DNA from: Rhodothermia bacterium
GTDB lineage: Bacteria > Bacteroidota > Rhodothermia > Balneolales > Natronogracilivirgulaceae
DNA: 7,167 bases
NCBI GenBank assembly: GCA_007122185.1
Contig: SKUI01000159.1
Span: 1 to 7,167, forward strand
Direction: 5' to 3'
Numbering within the stretch: position 1 is the first letter of the stretch; the number at the start of each line of letters is the position of its first letter. A model generated the notes under the pieces. That model was not told where the DNA came from, searched no databases, and saw only the letters and a program-made list of their open reading frames with translations. This document shows, in pieces, positions 1 through 5,713 of this stretch. The position numbers and the translations under genes were made by a program.

Positions 1-1880
1 CGGGCAATGCGGGTAAAATCGTATTCGGTCACGATTCCGACCAGCTTGCCGTTCTCGACCACCGGCAGGCTTGAGATATCATTCTGATGCATCATTTCGA
101 TGGCATCCACGGAAGTGGTGTCCGGGGTGGCCGTGATTACTTCATGATCCATGATATCGCTGACCGAGACATTGGTATGGTCCAGGTTTTTTGCAATGAT
201 CTTGTTCAGCGTGCTTATCATGGAGCGATAGGTGACCATGCCAACGAGCTGATGGTCATCGTTTTCCACCGGGACATGCTTGACGCTCTGCCATTCCATC
301 ACGTTGGCAGCCAGGTCAATGATATCGTCCTCCTTCAAGGTGAACAGGTCCGTGGTCATGAACTGACCGACGGAGGCAAAAGCCTTCTCCCAGCGGTTTT
401 TGCGAAGGACGGTTGCTTTGGGCCAGAGGTGGACCGGTTTGCCCGATTTCTGGTTCTTGAGTGTGGCATCGGCCAGTGCCGTCATCTTCTCGTAACGGCT
501 CCATATATCCTCAAGGTGGTGGAAAGAATCCAGTTGCCAGATGGCGCCATTCTGCCTTTTTTTGGTGCGTTCATGGATAATGCCAAGGTAATGGTCGATA
601 TCCTCCTTTGCCAGATTGTGCAGGGAGAGGCCCTCTTTCGCCAGGGGGACCAATTCATTCATGATCAGGTCCTGCACGGGCCAGGTGTTGCCATCCACCC
701 AGGTTATCTGCGAATGGAGTCCGCGCCGTGCCGTACTCTGGAAGTTGCTTTCGACCTCCTTGAAGGGGATAAGCCTGGTTATATCGCCGTACTGGGAGGA
801 GACCCCGGCCATGAGTCCAAGCCAGAAAGCGGCATTGGCCACTTCGTCCACCACGGATGGCCCCGAGGGCAATACCCGGTTTTCAATGCGAAGGTGGGGT
901 TTGCCACCGGTGATGCCATAACAGGGGCGGTTCCAGCGGTAGATGGTGCCGTTGAACAGTTGCAGGGCATCCAGTTTTGGGATGCGACCCTTGTCAAGCG
1001 CTTCGAACGGGTCTTCGATGTCCTCGATTGCAAAAAGCATCCGGAATCGGGTGATATCCTCCTGGAGGATCTCCATCACGGAATTCTCAACCCATTGCGA
1101 GCCGAACTGGACACGCGGTTTGCGCTCGTGCACAAAGTCCTGTGCCCTGCGGTTGTCGATGGACTGCTGAAAAACGGCAATACGGGTTTCGTGAAACAGC
1201 TGTTTGCCAAAAAGAAACGGGGAGTTTGCTGCTGCGGCCAGGACCGGGGCGGTGACAAGCTGCGCGATGTTGTGCAGCCGTGCGAAATCATCCTGGGAAA
1301 CCTGGAAGTGGACCTGGAAGCTGGTGTTGCACGACTCCATCATCACCGAGTCGTGCTTTACATGCAATTCGTCGGCCCCCTTGATCTTCAGCTCGTGCTC
1401 GGTACCGCGCATCCGTGTAAGTGCGTCATTCAGCATGTAATAACGCGCCATCGGCGTCAGGTTTTCCATGCCGAGGTCCGATTTGCGGATCGTGGAAAGG
1501 ATGCCCATGAGGATGATGTCGCCCTCGTGCTTTTCTGCCGCCTCACGCACCTTGCTGATGCCGTTGTTCAGCTGCTGCTCCAGTTCATGCAGGCAGCGTC
1601 CATCAAAGGTCAGCGGTTCCAGGTTGAACTCCAGGTTGAATCGGGCCAGTTCGTAGGTGAACCTGGGATCGTCGATATCCTCAACGATTTTGGTATTAAT
1701 GGGATGGGGCTGGCTTGCCCGGTCAATGATGAAGACCTCCTGTTCTGCCCCGATGCGCTTGGTGTCCCGCTCGAACATATCGTCGGCAAGCATCTGTTCC
1801 AGAGCTTTCATGTCACGGATCAGATACTTGGTGAAAGCACGGAGCTTTTCCGGTTGATGGGCATTGGATGGATTTTCCAT
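1..1880 (-). CDS. GCS2-family glutamate-cysteine-ligase-like enzyme with C-terminal CBS domains (3' end beyond window)
   Basis: The frame is open from an ATG at 1880 to the left edge, giving 626 visible residues and no stop. Residues about 40-440 match the GCS2/EgtA/YbdK carboxylate-amine ligase fold. Visible motifs are GAEQEVFIID (43-52, acidic metal-binding residues), FNLEFNLEP (81-89), SCNTSFQVHFQV (183-194) and HLRIENRVLPSGPS (329-342). This family forms an amide between the gamma-carboxyl of glutamate and an amine, often cysteine, using ATP; the substrate here is not proven. Residues about 505-560 and 573-626 form two CBS motifs (VGQFMTTDLFTL and VSDIMDHEVITATP, then LPVVENGKLVGIVTEYD). 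A CBS pair usually binds adenine nucleotides and controls the attached enzyme, so energy-state regulation is an inference. The second CBS motif is nearly complete; a further domain could follow outside the window. The start lies 65 bp after the stress-protein stop and lacks a clear Shine-Dalgarno sequence, but no in-frame ATG lies between them. Probably cotranscribed with that gene. Family sure, substrate unsure. Confidence 0.88.
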   Translation of the reverse strand, partial: MENPSNAHQPEKLRAFTKYLIRDMKALEQMLADDMFERDTKRIGAEQEVFIIDRASQPHPINTKIVEDIDDPRFTYELARFNLEFNLEPLTFDGRCLHELEQQLNNGISKVREAAEKHEGDIILMGILSTIRKSDLGMENLTPMARYYMLNDALTRMRGTEHELKIKGADELHVKHDSVMMESCNTSFQVHFQVSQDDFARLHNIAQLVTAPVLAAAANSPFLFGKQLFHETRIAVFQQSIDNRRAQDFVHERKPRVQFGSQWVENSVMEILQEDITRFRMLFAIEDIEDPFEALDKGRIPKLDALQLFNGTIYRWNRPCYGITGGKPHLRIENRVLPSGPSVVDEVANAAFWLGLMAGVSSQYGDITRLIPFKEVESNFQSTARRGLHSQITWVDGNTWPVQDLIMNELVPLAKEGLSLHNLAKEDIDHYLGIIHERTKKRQNGAIWQLDSFHHLEDIWSRYEKMTALADATLKNQKSGKPVHLWPKATVLRKNRWEKAFASVGQFMTTDLFTLKEDDIIDLAANVMEWQSVKHVPVENDDHQLVGMVTYRSMISTLNKIIAKNLDHTNVSVSDIMDHEVITATPDTTSVDAIEMMHQNDISSLPVVENGKLVGIVTEYDFTRIA

Positions 1881-1923
1881 GGATCCGGTGTAAGTGAATG
1901 GATGCCGTTGCGGTGAGAAACAG

Positions 1924-1947
1924 GAGCGGGCAGTGAGTGCGCCGCTC
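1924..1947 (-). other. Small hairpin at the end of the stress-protein gene
   Basis: On the plus strand GAGCGG (1924-1929) plus GCA pairs with TGC plus CCGCTC (1942-1947). This gives nine base pairs with one bulged G and a 5-nt loop. It covers the TGA stop of the stress-protein gene. In the transcribed direction it is followed by CTGTTTCTC, a poor U-tract, so it is either a weak terminator or an mRNA-stability/processing hairpin between the two minus-strand genes. Seen directly; function inferred. Confidence 0.3.
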
Positions 1948-2830
1948 AGAGTACGCCGTGTTCCTTTCCGATCGGGTCATCCATTTTCGGATTGATACTG
2001 AGAACAGCCGTTTTCACCAGCCGCAGGACATTTGCGGCGGTGCTTCCCAGTCGCAGGTACTTCAGACCGGAGTGCCCCAGCGTGGACATGACCACAAGAC
2101 TGTACTTCTTTTGGCTGGTCAGGTGCACAATGGCTTCATGTATCGAGGATTTGACAGGTAGAGCCTCGGCCGTCACCTTGTCCCGGATATCCTCCAGGTG
2201 TTTTTCCACCCACGCATCCAGCTGCTCCTGCTTTGCGGCGATCTGATCCTCGAACGTACTGACCTTGTCAAATTGCGAAAGGTTCACCAGATGTACGAGA
2301 TGTATCTGTGCATAGGTTTTCTTCACGAGGGCACGGGCATAGTCGAACGCCTCCAGAGAGTTGTCGGAGAAATCGGTGGTGAGCAGAATATCTGACAACG
2401 GTTTGATTTTGGAATCTTTTTCAACGAGCAGCACCGGGGCCTTGCTGAAGCGTACGACACGTTCCGTGACCGAACCCAGAAACAGGCGGGAAAAACCGGA
2501 ACGGCCGTGTGACGTCATGACCACCAGATCGGCATCCTCCGACTCTTCCATGATGATTTTCCATGGGTTGCCCTTGCGGACTACTACGGGTTCCATGTTG
2601 TCCTCATCCGCATACTCAAGTACTTTGGATTCCAACTCTTTTTCAAGCTCGGATATCTGTCGGGCCGACTTTGGGGCGACCGGGAAACTGCCGCTTTCTT
2701 TCTCCGGCTGATATACGTGCAGGGGAAGGATCGTGCCGTCGAGGACATCCGCCAGGTAATTGGCCGATTCAAAAGCGATCAGACTGAGATCGGAAAGGTC
2801 GGTCGGGACAAGAATTCTCGGGTTTTCCAT
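1946..2830 (-). CDS. Tandem-domain universal stress protein (UspA family)
   Basis: A 294-residue soluble protein made of two UspA-like domains, residues about 1-137 and 145-280. Each begins with the typical strand and acidic turn (ILVPTDLSD at 6-14; ILLTTDFSD at 148-156). Each also carries the nucleotide-binding loop G-X9-G-S (G109…G119-S120; G252…G262-S263). The first glycine of the classic G-2X-G-9X-G-S motif is replaced by Thr or Ser, as in many family members. Both halves therefore look able to bind ATP, unlike tandem Usps in which one half has lost the loop. These proteins help cells survive starvation, oxidative or anaerobic stress; the specific role here is unknown. The frame stays open upstream to 3037, but the extra 69 codons have no domain similarity and would run into the hemN stop. 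The ATG at 2830, which starts MENPRILVPTD, fits the family N-terminus. No Shine-Dalgarno sequence is visible. It lies between hemN and the CBS-fused ligase on the same strand. Confidence 0.93.
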   Translation of the reverse strand: MENPRILVPTDLSDLSLIAFESANYLADVLDGTILPLHVYQPEKESGSFPVAPKSARQISELEKELESKVLEYADEDNMEPVVVRKGNPWKIIMEESEDADLVVMTSHGRSGFSRLFLGSVTERVVRFSKAPVLLVEKDSKIKPLSDILLTTDFSDNSLEAFDYARALVKKTYAQIHLVHLVNLSQFDKVSTFEDQIAAKQEQLDAWVEKHLEDIRDKVTAEALPVKSSIHEAIVHLTSQKKYSLVVMSTLGHSGLKYLRLGSTAANVLRLVKTAVLSINPKMDDPIGKEHGVL

Positions 2831-2944
2831 AAAAATTTGAAATCGCTGGTTTGCAGGGTTGTTCTGGTAAAGAATGTGTATTGCCGGAAATAACAGATTT
2901 TTTTGGGATAAATCCAATTGCATTGCATAATCAGTGACTGCACA

Positions 2945-2964
2945 GCCTGCAGAAGCCTGCAGAA
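2945..2964. repeat. 10-bp tandem direct repeat
   Basis: GCCTGCAGAA occurs twice head to tail with no spacer. Each copy contains the palindrome CTGCAG. It lies between hemN and the stress-protein start, about 115 bp upstream of the latter. Two copies could be a duplicated binding site or just replication slippage; there is no third copy in the window that I could see. Confidence 0.6.
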
Positions 2965-2981
2965 ACCCGGACGGGACGGGT
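2964..2981 (-). terminator. Possible weak terminator after hemN
   Basis: In the hemN transcript ACCCG pairs with CGGGT around a 7-nt loop, and TTTCTGC follows. A further CTGC/GCAG pairing can form outside it with a bulge. The stem is short and the U-tract has only three residues. It could end hemN transcription about 50 nt past its stop or reduce read-through into the stress-protein gene. Confidence 0.25.
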
Positions 2982-3033
2982 GCAGCTCCACAATACCATG
3001 CTGCGAGCTTGCAATAGGATCCTGCCGGAGAAA

Positions 3034-4401
3034 TCACACAGTCCGTGAATACCGGGCTTTTTTTTCCGGGTCGGCATAGTAGGCATCAAACGAGGTGGCG
3101 ATGTTTCGGAGGAACATCCTTCCGGTGTCCGTGACCCTCAGCCCGTTATCTGTCCACGAAATGAGTCCGTCAGCGGCCATGTCCTCGAGCGGTTCCATGG
3201 CGCCGGCGAAATAGGAACCGGCGTCAATATCCCACCGCTTGCCAATGAGCCCGAAATCGAGTTCCAGGTCGCACATAAGGCGCATGATGGTGTGCCGGCG
3301 GATGCGGTCGTCGTCCGTAAGGTAATACTGGCGGTGCCATGGGTGCTGCCTGTTGTCGATGCGCCGGTGGTACTCATCCAGATCCTTGACGGTCTGGAGG
3401 TAGCCGTCGCCTATCTGTGAGATGGATGACATGCCGAATCCGTAAATGTCGGTGTCGGCACGTGTGCTGTATCCCTGGAAATTGCGCTGAAGGGTACCAT
3501 TTTGTTGCGCCAGGGAGAGTTCTTCAACGGTTTTGGCAAAATGATCCATGCCGATATACCGGTAGCCGGAGCCGGTGAGGTTGCCGATCATCATCTCCAG
3601 CATGGCAAACTTTTCGTGCGCATCGGGCATGGGCTGGCGGTCGAGCAGTTTCTGCGAGGGCATCATCCAGGGTACGTGTGCGTAGTGGAAGATGGCGAAG
3701 CGGTCCGGATCCAGTGTCTTTACGGCCGTGAGCGTCTCCTCGAAACTGTCGCGGGTCTGCAGCGGCAGGCCGTAGATCAGGTCTACGTTGATGCTTTTTA
3801 TGCCGGCATCCCACAGCCAGCGGACCACCCGCTCGTTGATTTCCATGGGCTGGATGCGGTTTATGGCTATTTGCACATCCTCCCGGATATCCTGGATGCC
3901 GACGGAAGCCCGGTTGCAACCGATTTCCGCCAGTGCGCTGACGTGATCTTTGGTCATGCGTCGCGGGTCGATCTCCACGGCAAATTCCATGTCTTCTTCG
4001 AACGGGAACAGGTCGCGGATCCGGCGGCCGGTCTCACGCAGTTCGGAGGGGGTCAGAAAAGTGGGGGTCCCGCCTCCGAAATGGACCTGTGCCAGCCGGT
4101 TGCCGGGATTCATGCGTTTTTTCATCCCCTCCATTTCCGCGTAAAGCCGCTTCAGGTAGGCGGCGCTGTCCCCTTCCCGGCGGGTGATCACCTTGGTGCA
4201 TCCGCAGTACCAGCACAATGAAGCACAAAACGGGATATGTATGTAAAGCGAGAGCGGCCGCGCGACGGAGTTGCGTTCATTGATGAGTTGCAGGGCGCGC
4301 TGCGGGTCGTCCATTTCCCTGAAATGAGGCGCTGGCGGATAGGACGTATAGCGCGGTGCCTGACGGCTGTATTTGCTTACAAGGTCATGGCGATGGTCCA
4401 T
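3034..4401 (-). CDS. hemN: Oxygen-independent coproporphyrinogen III oxidase (radical SAM)
   Basis: A 455-residue protein, close to the 457 residues of E. coli HemN. It oxidatively decarboxylates coproporphyrinogen III to protoporphyrinogen IX without oxygen, using S-adenosylmethionine and a 4Fe-4S cluster in the cytoplasm. The cluster motif is C59-X3-C63-X2-C66-X-C68 (CASLCWYCGC), preceded by Y53 in the YIHIPF strand. The SAM-binding GGGTP is at 109-113. NFQGYSTRADTDIYGFGMSS (308-327) is the signature that separates true HemN from the heme chaperone HemW, and the C-terminal HemN domain (about 360-440, ending RNIATSFDAYY) is complete. A TTG two codons upstream (4407) would also be in frame, but the ATG at 4401 is preferred; neither has a Shine-Dalgarno sequence. 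It is transcribed divergently from tonB and is first in the minus-strand run. In many bacteria hemN is induced by low oxygen through Fnr-type regulators; I see no clear Fnr box here. Confidence 0.96.
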   Translation of the reverse strand: MDHRHDLVSKYSRQAPRYTSYPPAPHFREMDDPQRALQLINERNSVARPLSLYIHIPFCASLCWYCGCTKVITRREGDSAAYLKRLYAEMEGMKKRMNPGNRLAQVHFGGGTPTFLTPSELRETGRRIRDLFPFEEDMEFAVEIDPRRMTKDHVSALAEIGCNRASVGIQDIREDVQIAINRIQPMEINERVVRWLWDAGIKSINVDLIYGLPLQTRDSFEETLTAVKTLDPDRFAIFHYAHVPWMMPSQKLLDRQPMPDAHEKFAMLEMMIGNLTGSGYRYIGMDHFAKTVEELSLAQQNGTLQRNFQGYSTRADTDIYGFGMSSISQIGDGYLQTVKDLDEYHRRIDNRQHPWHRQYYLTDDDRIRRHTIMRLMCDLELDFGLIGKRWDIDAGSYFAGAMEPLEDMAADGLISWTDNGLRVTDTGRMFLRNIATSFDAYYADPEKKARYSRTV

Positions 4402-4451
4402 GGGCAATGCGGTATGCTTTAGCGAGACTTGTAACTAAAAGAAAAGTGACA

Positions 4452-4470
4452 CGTATGCGTACATAATACG
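4452..4470 (-). promoter_or_regulatory. Candidate hemN -10 box inside a small dyad
   Basis: On the minus strand TATTAT (4463-4468) matches the -10 consensus in five of six positions and lies about 60 bp before the hemN ATG. The poor -35 candidate TTCAAA lies 19 bp further upstream. The inverted repeat CGTAT-N9-ATACG overlaps the -10, so a regulator could bind there. The arms are only 5 bp, so chance is quite possible. Confidence 0.28.
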
Positions 4471-4571
4471 AGTTTAGCTGATAATTATTTGAACTTGCGG
4501 ATACAAACGGATAGCGGGTATGGATTCCCTGAATTTATGCGGTTAATTTCATTTTCTCTTAATATGCGGAG

Positions 4572-4598
4572 ACGAATTTGGTTGCAAACTCGTTTTTG
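4572..4598 (+). terminator. Hairpin plus T-run in the hemN-tonB intergenic region
   Basis: ACGAATTTG pairs with CAAACTCGT around a GTTG loop with one internal mismatch. The run TTTTTG follows directly. It has the shape of an intrinsic terminator on the plus strand, but the stem is AT-rich and no gene is known upstream of it on that strand. It could end a small RNA started near 4440-4500 or act in a long tonB leader. Confidence 0.3.
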
Positions 4599-4692
4599 TT
4601 GTAAAAGTATGATATTATAGGATGTTGTAAGATGATGATTTTTCCGTTGGATGCGTGCAGATATTTGTGAAAGCGATTCCAAAAAAGATGCG

Positions 4693-4713
4693 GGACCTTG
4701 CGTCCATTTTTTG
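4693..4713 (+). terminator. Second hairpin plus T-run upstream of tonB
   Basis: GGAC-CTTGC-GTCC is followed by ATTTTTTG, and a run of six A's lies just before it (4681-4686), so the element could work in both directions. The GC stem is only 4 bp. Its upstream partner, if it is a terminator, is unknown. It lies about 95 bp before the tonB start. Confidence 0.3.
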
Positions 4714-4793
4714 TATTTTTTTGATGCGACGTAAAGAACAATCTGCTGACATCTTCCGGAATGTTGATTAATATGGGTTTTTTACAGAAAGCC

Positions 4794-4799
4794 AGGGAG
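4794..4799 (+). promoter_or_regulatory. Shine-Dalgarno sequence of the tonB gene
   Basis: AGGGAG lies 8 nt before the ATG at 4808, a good fit to a ribosome binding site. It is the only clear one among the five genes here and supports the chosen tonB start. Confidence 0.7.
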
Positions 4800-4807
4800 T
4801 AGATATT

Positions 4808-5500
4808 ATGAGTATTTATGAGCGAAGAAAACTGAGTTTTGTAGATCGAAAAAGTTCCAAAGCCAATCTGCACAAATATTACATGATCAATCTGCAGATT
4901 GGTTTTATCGTCACCCTGATCCTGTTGATCACCCTGTTTCGGGTAAATCTTCAGCCTACAGGTGAATTCGAAATTGTCGAGGTGGAACAGGAAATCATCG
5001 AGATGGAAGAGATCATCCAGACCGAGCAGGAGATTACGCCTCCGCCGCCTCCGCGTCCACCCTCGCCGGAACCGGTTCCCGATGATGAAATCGTCGAGGA
5101 TTTATTCTTTGATCTTGATACGGAAATAGACCTGGACGCTCCGATGGACTTGCCGCCTCCCCCGCCACCGACTGATGACGAAGAAGAGGAAGAGCCCGAG
5201 GTCTTCACCATTGTTGAGGACATGCCGGAACTGATTGGTGGGATGCAGGCGATTTATGAGCACTTGCGGTATCCTGAGATCGCGCGAAAGGCCGGAATCG
5301 AAGGACGCGTGGTCGTTCAGTTCATTATCGATGAGGAAGGAAGAGTGGTTGACCCGGTTGTCGTCCGGGGTATTGGCGGCGGCTGTGATGAGGCGGCCAT
5401 AGAAGCTGTCAAGAAGGTCCAATTCACGCCCGGCCGCCAGAGAGGACGGCCCGTGAAGGTGCGCTACTCACTGCCCATAACCTTCCGTCTTTCTCAATAA
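4808..5500 (+). CDS. TonB-family energy transducer
   Basis: A 230-residue inner-membrane protein that should pass proton-motive energy to TonB-dependent outer-membrane receptors. A short basic N-terminus is followed by one membrane segment (residues about 28-44, IN-LQIGFIVTLILLITLF). A periplasmic linker rich in proline and acid comes next: TPPPPPRPPSPEP at 77-89, PPPPPP at 116-121 and DDEEEEEPE at 123-131. The C-terminal TonB domain covers about 143-230, with GGMQAIYEHLRYPEIARKAG, the strand EGRVVVQFIIDEEGRVVDPVVV and the final PGRQRGRPVKVRYSLPITF. The linker is strongly acidic rather than the Glu-Pro/Lys-Pro repeats of E. coli TonB. No exbB, exbD or receptor gene is in the window, so it must borrow its motor from elsewhere; one of several TonB paralogues is likely. 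A strong terminator follows, so it is probably transcribed alone. The start is supported by the AGGGAG site. Confidence 0.93.
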   Translation: MSIYERRKLSFVDRKSSKANLHKYYMINLQIGFIVTLILLITLFRVNLQPTGEFEIVEVEQEIIEMEEIIQTEQEITPPPPPRPPSPEPVPDDEIVEDLFFDLDTEIDLDAPMDLPPPPPPTDDEEEEEPEVFTIVEDMPELIGGMQAIYEHLRYPEIARKAGIEGRVVVQFIIDEEGRVVDPVVVRGIGGGCDEAAIEAVKKVQFTPGRQRGRPVKVRYSLPITFRLSQ

Positions 5501-5533
5501 ATCACCCTTTCGGCAATACAGTGTAAAGATTGT

Positions 5534-5571
5534 AAAGGCACTGTCCCGTCACGTGCGGGATGGTGCTTTTT
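5534..5571 (+). terminator. Strong intrinsic terminator after tonB
   Basis: Fifteen continuous pairs (5534-5548 with 5556-5570), three of them G-U, close a 7-nt loop TCACGTG. The core is TCCCG/CGGGA, and the stem ends in a run of five T's. It lies 33 bp after the tonB stop and should isolate the downstream kinase gene, which then needs its own promoter. The A-run at the stem base gives it partial two-way character. Confidence 0.87.
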
Positions 5572-5603
5572 AGTTTGGTATCATCCAAAACGCCTTTTTT
5601 TCA

Positions 5604-5653
5604 GTGTTCAAATAAGCCCTGTTGATTTTTTCAATGAACACATGTCATATTAT
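5604..5653 (+). promoter_or_regulatory. Candidate promoter/operator of the sensor kinase gene
   Basis: TATTAT at 5648-5653 is a -10-like box about 60 bp before the kinase ATG. The nearest -35-like element, TTGATT at 5622-5627, is 20 bp away, longer than ideal. The inverted repeat GTGTTCA (5604-5610) and TGAACAC (5635-5641) surrounds a nested TTGA-N5-TCAA (5622-5634). The nested element resembles an Fnr/Crp half-site pair but is one base too short for the usual TTGAT-N4-ATCAA. Confidence 0.3.
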
Positions 5654-5713
5654 GCATGTTATCAGAGCAGGTCTTGTCGGCAGAATGCGATCGGACCACC
5701 ATGTCATTAATAC

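Larger units (their letters stand above)
2831..3033 (-). promoter_or_regulatory. Leader region between hemN and the stress-protein gene
   Basis: A 203-bp gap in which no other gene is visible. It is long enough to hold a separate promoter for the stress-protein gene. Read on the minus strand, TTGGAT (2914-2919) followed after 18 bp by TTATTT is a weak sigma-70-like pair. It could start a transcript with a short AT-rich leader. A 10-bp tandem duplication and a small hairpin (listed separately) lie in the hemN-proximal half. I saw no convincing Fnr-type site (TTGAT-N4-ATCAA). Confidence 0.25.
4402..4807. promoter_or_regulatory. AT-rich divergent intergenic region between hemN and tonB
   Basis: This 406-bp stretch is clearly more AT-rich than the flanking genes. 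It must carry the promoters of both divergent genes. It holds the hemN promoter candidate with a dyad near 4452-4470 and two plus-strand hairpins followed by T-runs (4572-4598 and 4693-4713). A TATTAT at 4613-4618 could be a -10 for tonB or a small RNA, but it has no good -35 partner. Short open frames on the minus strand here (for example 4485-4682) have no recognisable domain or ribosome site and are not called. A structured leader or unannotated small RNA is possible. Confidence 0.5.

Noticed and set aside
87..1916. A 609-codon open frame on the plus strand
   Set aside because: It lies opposite the ligase-CBS gene, whose minus-strand product shows clear GCS2 and CBS motifs throughout. The plus-strand product has no recognisable domain. 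Long antisense frames like this arise from codon bias.
2831..3037. A longer stress-protein start giving 69 extra N-terminal residues
   Set aside because: The extension has no Usp similarity, overlaps the hemN stop, and the ATG at 2830 gives the standard domain N-terminus.
3502..4221. A 239-codon plus-strand open frame
   Set aside because: It is antisense to hemN, which carries all the diagnostic radical-SAM motifs. The product shows no domain.
4485..4873. Two overlapping small minus-strand open frames in the AT-rich intergenic region
   Set aside because: Low-complexity AT-rich translations with no domain and no ribosome site. One overlaps the tonB start. More likely noncoding regulatory DNA.
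5622..5634. Canonical Fnr box upstream of the kinase
   Set aside because: TTGA-N5-TCAA is 13 bp, while the accepted TTGAT-N4-ATCAA is 14 bp. Kept only as a weak dyad.
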